Of a stretch of DNA of 64,000 nucleotides, positions 42,123 to 52,743 are shown piece by piece (within the stretch, counting starts at the first letter, position 1; each line of letters starts with the position of its first letter). Position numbers and translations under genes: made by a program. The stretch is from NCBI GenBank assembly GCA_965237595.1, contig CBDEFY010000007.1, positions 434,001-498,000 of the forward strand. The letters run 5' to 3'. This DNA is from UBA9611 sp965237595. Its GTDB lineage: Bacteria; Chloroflexota; Dehalococcoidia; Lucifugimonadales; UBA3495. Below the pieces are notes generated by a model that worked only from the letters and a program-made list of their open reading frames with translations, was not told the DNA's origin and ran no database searches.

Positions 42123-43652
42123 ATGAGATTTAAGATGCGCCTGACCGCTCCGGTGTTGACAGCGGTATTTTTCGTGGCTGTGGTGGCTTGTGGCGAGGAT
42201 TCCACCAGCGGTGGTCCCGCGGGCCGAAACACACCCGACATCCAGGCGACAGTAACAGCGCTGGCTTTGTCCCAGGCGCAGGCGTTGACTCCCACACCGG
42301 TCCCAGAACCAGTGCGTCAGGGATTGGTGGCCTTTGCGGCCGGTCACAAGTCTGCGTCGGCTGATTGGGACCGGTTCCATCAAGGGATGGACCAATGGCG
42401 CGAGGACGTGGTTGCCTGTGTGCCCGCATCGGTTGAATCGGCTCTGACCGCCTTTGCCGGACGCGCAATAGGGGTCACCCAGACCGCTCGTTCGCTGGAC
42501 CGTCTTCCGTCGCTTGAAAGCTTTGCTGCCCGGCTTACCGCCGCAGCCGCACAGGAAGAGGCTGCCTTCGAGTTTCTCAGCAACAATTGGAAACCCGACA
42601 GCGGGTTTTCCGGTGACACTCCGTCTCAACTTTTCCAGCAGGTTGCATCGGTTCGGTCTGAAGTCGGCATCGAGCGTGGCAAGGTGTCCCAGTCCCTGTT
42701 GGCCCGGCAGACCAGCCTGGATGGGGCAAGCCTGGCCGCCGTCGACTGGTTCGCCTCGAGCGTGGAGATCTTGGACTCGGACTGGGACCAGTTCCATCGC
42801 GACTATGACGCCTTCAGGGTGGAACAGGTCGAACTGGGCGACGAAGCAGCGGCCAGCCGCCTTGGAGGGTTACTGACTCAATTTGGGTCCATAGTGGACC
42901 AGGTGCAGAGCCTTCCTGACACCCTGCTGACCCAAGAGATTGCCAACCGATTGGCGGATGCCGCGGATGGAGAGCAACTCTTGCTCCGCAGACTCTTGGG
43001 CTCCATTGGCGGCGGAGGCTCACTAATAGAGACGGTCTCAGTACTACCAGACGAACTGGTGATAACCGAGACGGCCAACAGTGAAGACCCATCGGACGGA
43101 GCTAGCGAAATCAATCCTTCGGCGCTGACCCTGGACGGCGCCACCGTATTCGATGTGTTCGACACTCAGATCGCCGCAGGAAACCGCCTGCGGAGAGCGC
43201 TCCGTAAAGAGCTTGGCGACGCCCGTGCCTCCTTGACCGAATCCGGCCAAGCGAACGTAGGTATCTTCCTAGGGCAAACCAGGGCGTTGGAACAGGAATG
43301 GGACGATTTCCACGCCAGTTACGACGAATGGCGGCGCACCAACGGGGGATGCGACCAAGGGCAGGCCCTGGAAGCGCTGGGGGACCTGGCCGCCGGTTTC
43401 AATCAGACAGTTCGGGATATAGAGGACCTGCCCTCCGCTCCGTTAGTCCGCGGCATGGGCGAACTTCTGCTCCAGGCAGCGGAACGGGAACAGGCGGCCG
43501 CACTGTCTCTGCGCGAATCCTGGCGCTCCCTGGACACCAGCGCCTTTGGCCGTTACACAGGGGAGAAATCATTCGCCGAGACTCTGCGCCGTCAGGTGGT
43601 CTTGGACCTCCAGGACCTGTTGGCCCGACAGGAAATTTCCGTAGACAACTGA
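42123..43652 (+). CDS. Lipoprotein with three WDxFHxxxD repeats
   Basis: 509 residues. Lipobox VAVVACGED, a Thr/Pro spacer, then a mostly helical body. Three copies of a short motif recur at about residues 80, 218 and 394: SADWDRFHQGMDQWRED, DSDWDQFHRDYDAFRVE and EQEWDDFHASYDEWRRT, each within a ~130-150-residue helical unit. I do not recognise the family. 27 bases after the DUF4350-type gene, so likely the third member of the sppA set and located on the outer face of the membrane. Confidence 0.7.
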   Translation: MRFKMRLTAPVLTAVFFVAVVACGEDSTSGGPAGRNTPDIQATVTALALSQAQALTPTPVPEPVRQGLVAFAAGHKSASADWDRFHQGMDQWREDVVACVPASVESALTAFAGRAIGVTQTARSLDRLPSLESFAARLTAAAAQEEAAFEFLSNNWKPDSGFSGDTPSQLFQQVASVRSEVGIERGKVSQSLLARQTSLDGASLAAVDWFASSVEILDSDWDQFHRDYDAFRVEQVELGDEAAASRLGGLLTQFGSIVDQVQSLPDTLLTQEIANRLADAADGEQLLLRRLLGSIGGGGSLIETVSVLPDELVITETANSEDPSDGASEINPSALTLDGATVFDVFDTQIAAGNRLRRALRKELGDARASLTESGQANVGIFLGQTRALEQEWDDFHASYDEWRRTNGGCDQGQALEALGDLAAGFNQTVRDIEDLPSAPLVRGMGELLLQAAEREQAAALSLRESWRSLDTSAFGRYTGEKSFAETLRRQVVLDLQDLLARQEISVDN

Positions 43653-43942
43653 CCATGCCTAACCCCCCGTGTGACATTTGTGTGAATTGTGTATGAATTC
43701 CACGCCTGATTATGGCGCCCGGCGCTACATTAACGTGCATGTCACGCTCATAATTGAAGATTGGGTCCGAGTATTCGAGATAGCCGCGCGACTAATCCGT
43801 CGCACTAGCATTGTTCCAATGGTGGTCCTTGGACCGCGGCGGGTCATGAATTCGGTGCCCAATTCCTTAGAAAGCGAGTTCTAGACTCCGTTAACCGGAC
43901 TCGCCCGTTACCTGCGGGTTACGTAGATCGACAAGAGGACCC
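43653..43942. other. Intergenic region upstream of pilB
   Basis: About 290 bases. A 68-codon open frame (43678-43884) has no recognisable domain and I leave it out. No clear promoter or terminator found. Confidence 0.4.
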
Positions 43943-45672
43943 ATGGTAAGTCGGACGACCCCTTCATTCGAAGAACGGGTGGGCCAAGTCCTATTAGAGG
44001 GCGGGTTCGTCACCCAAGAGCAGTTAGAAGAGGCTAGAACTGCCAGCGAGGCTGAATCGGCCAGCCTCTTAGACACCATGGTTTCCCACGGCATGCTTGC
44101 CCAGGAGACCTTGGTAACCGTCCTCAGTTTCCAACTCCGCATCCCGGTGATTGACCTGAGACACGTCCAGGTTGACCCCGAAGCCGTGGCCCTTGTTCCG
44201 GAGGAATACGCCCGCCAACACACCGTGATGCCCACCGGTTTTGACACTGACGGGTCCCTCCGCATCGCAACCCGGATGCCCAACGACTTCCAACTCTCCT
44301 CCGAGCTTTCATCCGTTACGGGCCGCCAGACCAAATTCGTTTTAGCCATTGGCGGAAAGCTGGAGGACCTGATCAATCGGGTCTACACCTCCGCTCCGGC
44401 CCAAGCGGCAGACGGTGCCCCTTCCGATCAAAAGAGCGGAGACGGCACTCGGACCATCACTCGCGCCGCGCCCGGCGGAGAGGCCACCTTCCTGGGCCAG
44501 GACATTAGTCAATTGCCCGCCATGCAGGCGGTGGACATGGTTACCTTGCAGGCGGTCAAAGCCAACGCTTCCGATATCCACATGGTCCCCAGTTCTGACT
44601 CGGCCAAGGTGCTGTTTCGGATGGACGGCGAGTTGCGGCAGATGGTCGTCCTGCCGCTGACCCTTCATGAAAGTATGGTCTCCAGAATCAAAGTTGAAGC
44701 CGGGATGGACATCTCCGAAGACCGGCGCCCTCAGGACGGGGGATTCAGCTTGAACTTTGGAGAGCGGCGGGTGGAATTTCGTGTTGCCTCCATCGGCACG
44801 ACCTGGGGCGAGATGATGGTCATTCGCGTTCTGGACCAGTCTGGCGGCCTATTGACCCTCGAAGCATTGGGCATGGAGGCCCAGATCCTCCAGGTGTGGT
44901 GCTCCCTTTTAGAGTTGCCCTACGGTATGTTGATGGTGTCCGGTCCCACCGGCTCAGGAAAGACCACCACCCTCTACGCCTCCGTGGCCGAACTCATCGC
45001 CACCCGCGGCAATATCATGTCTGTCGAGGACCCCATCGAGTACCGCATGGACGGGGTCAACCAGATACAGGTCAACCGCGCAGCTGGGGTAGATTTCCCG
45101 TCGGGTCTGCGGTCGATCATGCGGCTCGATCCCGACATTATCCTGGTTGGTGAGATCAGGGACGCGGAAACGGCCACCACAGCCGTGAACGCCGCTTTGA
45201 CCGGTCACTTGGTTTTGGCTTCGATTCACAGCAACGACGCCGCATCCTCCATCGTCCGGCTGTTGGACTTGGGAGTTGAGCCCTTCCTGGCTGCCACCGG
45301 CGTGATTGGCTGCTTGGCCCAGCCCCTGGTGCGTCAGGTATGTCCCCAATGCGGTGTGCCCACTGAGGCCTCGGCGACTGAGGCCATTGCCTACGAACAA
45401 GAGATGCAAGAGACGGCGCCCAATTTCATGTCTGGACCGGGGTGCAACTTCTGTAACGGGTCTGGTTTTGTCGGACGGAGCGGTGTATTTGAAGTCCTCT
45501 CCATAGACGAGGCGCTTCGGAGACAGATATCCCAGGGCGCCAGCGGCCGGAGATCCGAGACACGGCAGTTAAAAACGGAATGGTTACCATGCGCCGGACG
45601 GGAATGCAGATGGCCCAGAACGGAACGACCACTCTTTCCGAAGTATTCCGCAACGTCTTCTTCATCAACTGA
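43943..45672 (+). pseudogene. pilB: Type IV pilus assembly ATPase PilB, frame break near C-terminus
   Basis: GspE/PilB extension ATPase. N-terminal MshEN domain (FEERVGQVLLEGGFVTQEQL), then the ATPase: GPTGSGKTTTLYA (Walker A), VEDPIEYRMDGVNQIQVN (Asp box), LDPDIILVGEIRDAETA (Walker B), TGHLVLASIHSNDA (His box), and a zinc site with CPQCG and CNFCNGSG. Near 45550 one or two bases are missing: as written the tail becomes GRRSETRQ..., while the neighbouring frame gives EIRDTAVKNGMVTMRRTGM...TLSEVFRNVFFIN with TGA at 45672, the usual PilB end. All catalytic parts precede the break. First gene of the pilus set. Confidence 0.9.
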
Positions 45673-45767
45673 CCAAAGTTAGGTGCTCCGGCTTCATGCA
45701 CCCAGCAGAGCAACTGTTGGCCTGGCTTGACCGCCATGGGGATTGGGACGACCATTAAGACAAGGCG

Positions 45768-46976
45768 ATGGTAGTTCGATACGTTGCATACACGTGGCAG
45801 GGTGAGAAGGTTGAGGGCGTTTTAGATGTCGACCGGGAAGAAGAAGCCCGGGAGATGCTTCAAAAAGACGACTTGATCCCGTACGAATTGGTACGGGTGA
45901 GTCCGGCGCCGTCTCTTTCCAGTCTTGCCCCTATCCTATTTAATCCCAAGCCCCAAGAAATCATTGAATCCACACGAGGTCTGGCGGCGCTGATCCGTTC
46001 CGGTATTCCAATCAGAGAAGGGCTGATTATTCTGCAGGGCGAAGGCACCAGACTGGGGATGAAGGAGATTGTCCGGCGGCTGGTTGTGTCCATCGAGAAC
46101 GGCAGCCGGCTGTCCGAAGCCTGCGCCAATCACCCGCGCGTGTTTACCGGCTTCTACGTGCGGCTTTTGCGGGTAGGGGAAGCCACCGGAAGAATGCCTG
46201 ATTCGTTGCAGCAGCTTGCTGACGCCCTAATAAAGCGAAAGGCCATGCGCGATAAGGTTAAGGCGGCGTTGGTCTACCCAGCCATCAGCATGGTTGTCGC
46301 CATCATGGTGGCGATCATTCTGCTGGTCTATGCCTTGCCGGCCATCATCGACCTTCTAGCGGAATTCGGCGGCGATTTACCGCTGTCCACCCGGCTGCTA
46401 GTCGAATTGTCTGACTTCGTTCAGGCGTACAAAGCGATTATTTTCATCATGTTGCCATCTCTAATTGTGGGCTCGTGGCTGATTTCCCGGGCCCAGGGCG
46501 GCCGCCGTCTGCTGGACCGATTATCCCTGAAACTGCCAGTCGTCGTCGGCGTGTTGATGCAGAGCAACATCTTCAGCCTGACGTCTACTTTCGGGACTTT
46601 GCTTCGTTCCGGTATCCCGTCGATGGAGTCCCTGAAGCTGGTTAGAGATAGCCTGGGGAATGTCATCTTGCGGGAACGGCTGGACGTAATCATTGATGAC
46701 GTGGAAGGTGGCGCGCGCCTGGGATCCGCGTTTCGAGAGCATTGGCCCAAACCGCCGCTTCTTTCCCAGGGAATGATTACCGGCGAGGCGACCGGTGACT
46801 TGCCAGAGGCCCTCCACAACCTGGCGGAATACTACGAGCAGGAAGCGACTAGGACGGTTAGCTCAGCAACCGAGTTGATTCAGCCATTCGTCATCCTGTT
46901 GGTGGCCGGATTGGTCGGTTTTGTGGCTACCGCCGTGGTATCGGGAGTCTACTCGGCCCTAGACTCCATCGAATAA
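45768..46976 (+). CDS. pilC: Type IV pilus inner-membrane platform protein PilC
   Basis: 402-residue GspF/PilC protein. Two repeated GspF domains: STRGLAALIRSGIPIREGL...RVGEATGRMPDSLQQL and STFGTLLRSGIPSMESLKLV...TGEATGDLPEALHNLAEYYEQE, with helices at ~residues 175-200, 225-245 and 370-395. The N-terminal YVAYTWQGEKVEGVLD strand is typical. It forms the membrane platform turned by PilB. 95 bases after pilB. Confidence 0.94.
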   Translation: MVVRYVAYTWQGEKVEGVLDVDREEEAREMLQKDDLIPYELVRVSPAPSLSSLAPILFNPKPQEIIESTRGLAALIRSGIPIREGLIILQGEGTRLGMKEIVRRLVVSIENGSRLSEACANHPRVFTGFYVRLLRVGEATGRMPDSLQQLADALIKRKAMRDKVKAALVYPAISMVVAIMVAIILLVYALPAIIDLLAEFGGDLPLSTRLLVELSDFVQAYKAIIFIMLPSLIVGSWLISRAQGGRRLLDRLSLKLPVVVGVLMQSNIFSLTSTFGTLLRSGIPSMESLKLVRDSLGNVILRERLDVIIDDVEGGARLGSAFREHWPKPPLLSQGMITGEATGDLPEALHNLAEYYEQEATRTVSSATELIQPFVILLVAGLVGFVATAVVSGVYSALDSIE

Positions 46977-47142
46977 CCGTCGATCGAATAACCCAGGTTA
47001 ATAAACCAAGTCGATAACAATATGTAATCGCCTTTTTTTGGAGCTTGGCGGCTTACTCAGCCTAATTTAACCATCGTGCTAGTTTGACGGTCTAGAGTTC
47101 CTGCTGGGGCCTCCGGACTGAATCATAATAAAGGTCAAACCC

Positions 47143-47817
47143 GTGGCAGAAAATCGACCCAGCGAGGGTTCCACAAGCCCGACAGGAACCTACCAGATCT
47201 ACGAGGACGAGGAAGACGGTGACCGATCACGGAGGGGCAGGAATGCTCTCCGTTCGCAATCCCGTTATTGGCGCTGCGTCCCTTCTGTTAGCGTTCTTCC
47301 CGGCGAAAAGAGGCAGCTCCCCGCAAATTTTCTGCTGCGGAGCGGGCTGGTCGCTGCCATTGAGCTGCTGGTGGTGCTCACCGCCGCTAGATATCTGGAC
47401 TTGAACGACTTCGAGAACCGTGCGGAGACGACGCAAACTCTGTCTCAATTGGTCGAGCGCCAATTATCGGCCCGTCGAAGTGAGATTGAGCCCCTACAGA
47501 CTCAGATCAACCTTCTGAGCTTGGAACTGGAGTCGGCGGAGACAACCTATGAACTCGCTACTGCAGGACAAGCCGATTGGTTCACTGCGATGAGCGGCTT
47601 GTTCGGCATCTCTGTGATTGGGGTAGATTTCCTCTCGGCCATTGTTAATTCCGACGGTGGGATAGCGCTGGTCGGTGTCGCCACTAGCCCGGATGCGATC
47701 GCGTCCCTGCCCACCCAACTTAGCCAGCTGGCCGGCACCATCAATCTACAGGGAATACAGTGGGACGCAGCGGTTTCACCGCCCTACTTCACCGCCGATT
47801 TTCAGGTGAACCGATGA
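47143..47817 (+). CDS. pilN: PilN-like pilus assembly protein
   Basis: 224 residues: a charged cytoplasmic N-terminus, a helix at ~residues 65-85 (LLRSGLVAAIELLVVLTAARY), a coiled coil (ETTQTLSQLVERQLSARRSE), and an extracytoplasmic domain with GVATSPDAIASLPTQLSQL, the ferredoxin-like fold seen in PilN. Assigned by position between pilC and the PilO-like gene plus topology; sequence identity with PilN is low. Start GTG 47143. Confidence 0.7.
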   Translation: MAENRPSEGSTSPTGTYQIYEDEEDGDRSRRGRNALRSQSRYWRCVPSVSVLPGEKRQLPANFLLRSGLVAAIELLVVLTAARYLDLNDFENRAETTQTLSQLVERQLSARRSEIEPLQTQINLLSLELESAETTYELATAGQADWFTAMSGLFGISVIGVDFLSAIVNSDGGIALVGVATSPDAIASLPTQLSQLAGTINLQGIQWDAAVSPPYFTADFQVNR

Positions 47818-48335
47818 ATCTTCGATTCTCATTGGACCAATTGCAGTCCCTGCGGAGGCCCGAGACCTTGTTGGTGCTAATCCTGCTGGTGGCATTTGTT
47901 GCTTGGTACTACTACGACGAGAAGGCAACCGGCGCCGATGCGGAGCTGCTGGCCGTGGAAAACACCCTCGCCGCCGATCAAGAAGACCTCAGGTTTTGGA
48001 CCAACAGTATCGATCAGTTGGCTCTCCAAGAGGAATTGGCGGCCTTAATATCCGCCCCCAGACCGCCCGATCTGCCAACTCAACAGGAGGCATTGGGGTT
48101 TCGAAGCAGCCTGATGGCCTACGCTTCGGAGCAAAAACTGCCCCTCAGTTCTCTGGAGGTCTTGGATATCACCCGTGAATTGGGCGATTCCCAGTACCCG
48201 GCTGTACGTTATTCAATCGTCCTTAGTGGAGACCTAAATTCGTTGGTGGGGTCATTGCGGTTCTTTGATTTCTTCCCGACTTCGTCGGTCCAGAGCATGG
48301 AATTCTTCCGCGCGGAGCAAGAGCCTAACATCTGA
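47814..48335 (+). CDS. pilO: PilO-like pilus assembly protein
   Basis: 173 residues; ATG 47814 overlaps the PilN-like stop (ATGA). One helix (TLLVLILLVAFVAWYYY), then a coiled-coil and an alpha/beta domain (YPAVRYSIVLSGDLNSLVGSLRFF), the general layout of PilO. It would pair with PilN in the periplasm-equivalent space. Assigned by order and topology. Confidence 0.7.
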   Translation: MNLRFSLDQLQSLRRPETLLVLILLVAFVAWYYYDEKATGADAELLAVENTLAADQEDLRFWTNSIDQLALQEELAALISAPRPPDLPTQQEALGFRSSLMAYASEQKLPLSSLEVLDITRELGDSQYPAVRYSIVLSGDLNSLVGSLRFFDFFPTSSVQSMEFFRAEQEPNI

Positions 48336-48387
48336 GGACTTAGCCTCACTCTAGACGTTATTCACCGGTCTGAGGAGGCCTAGGAGA

Positions 48388-49312
48388 GTGCCGGACACCT
48401 ATACCTCCAAAGGCAAAAGGACCGCCTCCATCTCCATATGAACACGGCTTAGTGAAATTGATGGTCTCCAAAGGCCAGATCATCGACGACTACCGCGTGT
48501 TGCTGGCCAACCCCCGGTTCTTTAGAGAGGGTCACGTGAGTAATCCCTCCAGGGTCGCCGGCCTTCTTGAAGACGCTCTGCCCCAGTTGAACGCCAAGTT
48601 CAAATTCGCCAACGCGGTGGTGCCGGGCTTCCAGAACCGCTTGGGCATCCTGGAATTTCCCAAGGGAACGGGGTTCAACCCCTGCAAAGTGATTGCCCAA
48701 GAAGCGTCTCGAACAATGCACGTTACACCGGAGAACTATTACATCACCTGGCACCGCCTGCCCGACAATTTTGACCGGTCTCGGTGGCTGGTGCTGGCTG
48801 CGCTGCGCCGGGCCATTGCGTCGCTCATGGACACCGCCCGGAAGGCGAATCTGCGAATATCCGCCCTGGAACTCCGCCCCTTCGCCCTGGCCAGGGCAAT
48901 TAACCAATCGGAGGCCATCATTACCTGGGCGGCGCCGGACGGTTGCGACCTGGTCATCGTTAAGGACTCGGTTCCCGTCGACCACCAGAGCCTTTACTGG
49001 GGCGCAGACCTGGTTGAGGACTCGGTCCTCATCGACCGGCTAACGGAGGTGACGTCTCGGACCTTGAACACCTTCGACGAGACCTCTCTCGAAGGGCCCA
49101 TGCCTGACGATACTCCACTCTACGTCTGCGGGTCGCCCATCAGCCGCCAACCGATACAACAAGATGATCAACGGGGATTCGCCATAACCCAGCAGATCTG
49201 CCAGAACCTGCGTTTGCCCAGAGGCGAGGTTGACATACCCATGGACGGCGGGCCGGAATTTCCCTTGAACGATTTTATCGTTAACGCCGGCCTTGCCCTC
49301 CGCGGCGTTTAG
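48388..49312 (+). pseudogene. pilM: PilM-like actin-fold pilus protein, frame break in first strand
   Basis: The likely native start is GTG 48388 with GAGGAGG upstream: MPDTYTSKGKRTASISI, after which TGA appears at 48439. Two bases seem to be missing there; the following frame EHGLVKLMVSKGQIIDDYRVLL is the expected continuation. The rest is a 280-residue PilM-like protein (VPGFQNRLGILEFP, TWHRLPDNFDRSRWLVL, GCDLVIVKDSVPVDHQSLYWG, TPLYVCGSPI), the cytoplasmic actin-like partner of PilN. A shorter product could start at GTG 48452 without the first nucleotide-binding strand. Confidence 0.75.
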
Positions 49313-49327
49313 CCGGTCACCGTCATC

Positions 49328-50131
49328 ATGTTGGGCTTCTTCGCCTTCTTCATTGGCGCATCCGTCGGTAGTTTCCTGAACGTAGCGGCCGACCGGGTGC
49401 CAAACGGCCGTTCCTTGATCCGCCCTAGGTCTTATTGCGAGTCTTGCCAGCGCCCGTTGGCGTCCATCGACATGGTTCCAGTGCTCAGCTACGTATGGTT
49501 GAGGGGGAAATGCCGCTACTGCAAGGCCGGAATCCCCTTTAGAGTCGTTTTGGTGGAGGCAGTTACCGGGGCTGTATTCTTGGCCGTTTTCCTGCTCTAT
49601 GGTTTTGGAATTGACTTCGTAGTCCTCTGCGCTGCCCTTTCACTGCTCCTTGTGGTTTCTATGATCGACCTGGAACACGGGCTGATCCTGGATGCGATGG
49701 TCTTCCCAAGCATAGTGCTCCTACTGCTTTTGGCCCCGTTCTGGTCGGAGATCGGGATTCCCAGGACATTCCTGGGCAACGAGACCCTGATCGCTTCTTT
49801 GGCCAATTCATCACTATCGGGGTTGGAGGCCTTCCTGGCCTTTTTCGTTGTTGCCATGATTAATCCCGCGGGTATGGGAGGGGGGGACATTAAATTCTCT
49901 GCCGTCTTGGGATTGATGGTGGGATTCCCAGGCATCTTGATGGCCTTGTGGATCTCCGTGATTGGAGGAGGGCTCATTGCCATTGGTCTGATTCTGGCGG
50001 GGAAGAAAAGCCGCAAGGACACCATGCCGTTTGGACCTTTGATGGCCATCGGCGCGGCGGCGGCTCTCATTGGCGGACCGGACATCGTAAACTGGTATCA
50101 GGAATTGGCGGCGGCGGTTTCAGTCACATGA
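49328..50131 (+). CDS. pilD: Prepilin peptidase PilD (type IV leader peptidase)
   Basis: 267-residue A24 aspartic membrane peptidase and N-methylase. Visible: GASVGSFLNVAADRVPNGRS, the zinc-binding Cys pairs CESC and CRYC, catalytic Asp in VSMIDLEHGLILD and in GMGGGDIKFSAVLG, and about seven helices. It would cleave the prepilins encoded at 54493-57363. Its TGA overlaps the next gene (ATGA). Confidence 0.95.
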   Translation: MLGFFAFFIGASVGSFLNVAADRVPNGRSLIRPRSYCESCQRPLASIDMVPVLSYVWLRGKCRYCKAGIPFRVVLVEAVTGAVFLAVFLLYGFGIDFVVLCAALSLLLVVSMIDLEHGLILDAMVFPSIVLLLLLAPFWSEIGIPRTFLGNETLIASLANSSLSGLEAFLAFFVVAMINPAGMGGGDIKFSAVLGLMVGFPGILMALWISVIGGGLIAIGLILAGKKSRKDTMPFGPLMAIGAAAALIGGPDIVNWYQELAAAVSVT

Positions 50132-50676
50132 ATGCGAGATCAACAACCTGGCCACTACAAGGTGCAGGCAAGGGGCTAAAGCGCTTAGCTTCCGGCATCA
50201 TTGTCGCCGAAAGGTCACTATGGCCTCAGCGGTTTAGCGCAGAAGGCAGCCAGGAGGGGACTGGAGAACGGTACGTTGTGGCCGTGCTCCAATCGCTGGC
50301 GGTTTTCCGCTTGGTCTCCTTCGCACTGGGCTCAGCATTGTTCTTCCTTAATCCGGGTGAACTGGACTCTTTGGTGCTGGGCTCCGTGATACTGGGCGTT
50401 GGCATGTTCAACGTGTACCGAATCCTTTGGCGGTTCGACCCTTCCCATCCCAAGTTGATCATAGAGTGGGGGAGCCTCTGCACCGATGTGGTTCTCAGCG
50501 TCACCTTGATACTGGTATCAGGCGGTCTCGATAGCCCGTTCCTGATCTACTCCCTTTCACCCGTTCTCACCGCCAGCCTGCTATTGTGAGGTGGACCCGG
50601 AAATTCGGACAGGTGGTTAAGTGAGAGTTCTGCTCCTAAAATAGCCACAGCTGTTGCTGTGAGGGAGGAGTGGGAC

Positions 50677-50961
50677 ATGTCAAAAGAGCGGAGGAAGCAC
50701 AGCCCAACATTCAAGGCCAAGGTGGCCCTGGAAGCGGTGAAGGGTGAAGAGACGGTGGCCCAACTGGCCGCCCCCTACGAGGTCCATCCCGGGCAGATCC
50801 AGGCCTGGAAGAAGTCCTTGTTGGAAGGAGCGGTCGGCGTCTTTGGTGGGAACCAAGACAAACGCCAGAAGAGCGATGCGGTCCTTGTTGCCCGGCTCTA
50901 TCAGCAGATCGGCCAACTGAAGGTTGAGCGGGATTTCTTGGCGGAGAGGCTCGGTCCATGA
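50677..50961 (+). CDS. IS-A OrfA (copy 2), intact
   Basis: 94-residue HTH protein of IS3 type (SPTFKAKVALEAVKGEETVA, then QIQAWKKSLLEGA) with a C-terminal leucine-zipper-like stretch (LYQQIGQLKVERDFLAERLG) that copies 1 and 3 have lost. It recognises the IS ends together with OrfB. Start ATG 50677 with GGGAGGAG upstream; overlaps orfB by ATGA. Confidence 0.92.
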   Translation: MSKERRKHSPTFKAKVALEAVKGEETVAQLAAPYEVHPGQIQAWKKSLLEGAVGVFGGNQDKRQKSDAVLVARLYQQIGQLKVERDFLAERLGP

Positions 50962-51902
50962 GCCGGGAGCGGCGGCGGGAGATGGTGGACCGGCGGCACC
51001 CAGCCTTGTCCACAGTGAGACAGTGCGCCTTACTGAGCATCAGCAGGTCCAGCCTAAACTACCGGCGCAAGGGGACTTGCTTGGAGAACCTGACCGTGAT
51101 GAAGGCGATGGACCACCAGTACCTAAGTACCCCCTTCTACGGGTCGCGGCGCATGAGGGTCTGGCTGGGCACTCAAGGTCACAGGGTGAACCGGAAGCGG
51201 GTCCAGCGTCTGATGCGGACCATGGGACTACGTGCCATCTACCGGTGGCCCCGGACCAGCAAGCCGGGGCCAGGGCACAAGGTGTATCCCTACCTCCTGA
51301 GCGCCATGGAGATCACCAGACCAAATCAGGTGTGGGCCGCCGACATCACCTACATCCCCATGGCCAAGGGTTTCTTATACCTGGTGGCCATCATGGATTG
51401 GTACACGCGGTACGTGGTGGCCTGGCGTCTTTCCAACACCTTGGATGCTGATTTCTGTGTCGAGACATTGGAGGAAGCGCTTGGCAAGGGGAAGCCAGAG
51501 GTCTTCAACACCGACCAGGGCAGCCAGTTCACCGGCGAAGCCTTCACCGGTCTCCTAGAGCAGCACGGAGTGAGAATCAGCATGGACGGGAAGGGACGCT
51601 ACACCGACAACATCTTGTTGGAGCGGCTGTGGCGCACGGTTAAGTACGAGGAGGTCTACCTGAAAGCCTACTCCAACGGGCGAGAAGCCAAGGCCGGGCT
51701 TGACGCATACTTCAGCTTCTACAACAACCAAAGACCCCACCAGGCCTTGGGCTACCGGACACCGGCTGAGGTGTTCAAAGGAGACTTGGCGCCATCAGAT
51801 GAACGGTCAATCAATGGGAAACGGGCACCGAACGGAGCGTTCTCAGACCTTGGAAAGACGGCGGAACTCTCACTTAGTTTTGCACCAAACCTGTCCAACT
51901 GA
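50958..51902 (+). CDS. IS-A OrfB transposase (copy 2)
   Basis: 314-residue DDE integrase-type transposase with the same catalytic Asp-Asp-Glu pattern as copy 1 (WAADITYI, NTDQGSQFT, LLERLWRTVKYEE). The ATGA overlap with OrfA suggests coupled translation. Intact, with an intact OrfA partner. Confidence 0.93.
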   Translation: MSRERRREMVDRRHPALSTVRQCALLSISRSSLNYRRKGTCLENLTVMKAMDHQYLSTPFYGSRRMRVWLGTQGHRVNRKRVQRLMRTMGLRAIYRWPRTSKPGPGHKVYPYLLSAMEITRPNQVWAADITYIPMAKGFLYLVAIMDWYTRYVVAWRLSNTLDADFCVETLEEALGKGKPEVFNTDQGSQFTGEAFTGLLEQHGVRISMDGKGRYTDNILLERLWRTVKYEEVYLKAYSNGREAKAGLDAYFSFYNNQRPHQALGYRTPAEVFKGDLAPSDERSINGKRAPNGAFSDLGKTAELSLSFAPNLSN

Positions 51903-52743
51903 TTGGGTCCACCTCATTGACCATGCGAGGCGCCGTGGCCATCGCCTGTGTATTAGCCTTGTCTGTTTCCGGGGCCCACTTAGCAGCGGGATTGGACATC
52001 AACGAACTTCCCTGGCTGCTCAGCCGCAACTATCTGGTCTTGTCCTTGCTCTATTCAGCCGTGTGCTTGCTGGTGGTGAGCCTGCCCTTTCTATCCAACC
52101 TGAACCTGCAAAATCGGGTCCGTTCCGAGTCCCTGGTCATCGAAAGGCAGAGGCTGAGGAGAGACGTACATGACAACGTCGCCCAGACCTTGGCCTTCCT
52201 TTCTCTGAAAATGAAGCTCGCTAATCAACGCTCATTACGGGGACTAAGCCCAATCACCGAGCAGGACGTGGCTGATATCGGCAGGATTGTGGAACGGACC
52301 TATCTGACTGTCAGAGATTACCTGGACGGGAACCAAGAGGAAAACCCGGATCCTTTGCGCCAACAGTTGGCGGAGTTTACCAGCCTGTGGAGCCGTGACA
52401 CCGGAATTTCCGTGAAGCTAGATGTGGTTGGAGAAGAAGGAGACCTGGAACTGGCGGTGAAATTCCAGCTCCTTCAGGTCATCCGGGAAGCCCTGGCCAA
52501 CGTGGCCAAACACGCCTATCCGAATAACGTTTGGGTGTCCCTCGATTTCGCCGATGGGCACGTCAAGATACGGGTAAAGGACGACGGCCGGGGGTTCGTC
52601 AGCACCGAGGTTAAAGGAGATGGCATGGGGATAATGAGCGAAAGAGCCAATATGGCCGGAGCTGACCTGAACATCGAAAGTTCACCTGGGACCGGCACTA
52701 AGGTCACCCTAGAATACACCAGCGGCACGGAGCAGGTTAGCTC

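Larger units (their letters stand above)
50587..51916 (+). mobile_element. IS-A copy 2, IS3-family insertion sequence (1330 bp), intact
   Basis: Same TGAGGTGGACCC ends as copy 1 and a TTG target duplication (50584-50586 and 51917-51919). Both ORFs are open, so this is the only one of the three copies that looks able to transpose by itself. It differs from copy 1 at a few bases only (for example Ser to Leu and Gly to Ala changes in orfB). It interrupts a sensor kinase gene. Confidence 0.96.

Noticed and set aside
43678..43884. Possible 68-residue gene upstream of pilB
   Set aside because: No recognisable domain, no good ribosome site, and its composition is unlike its neighbours.
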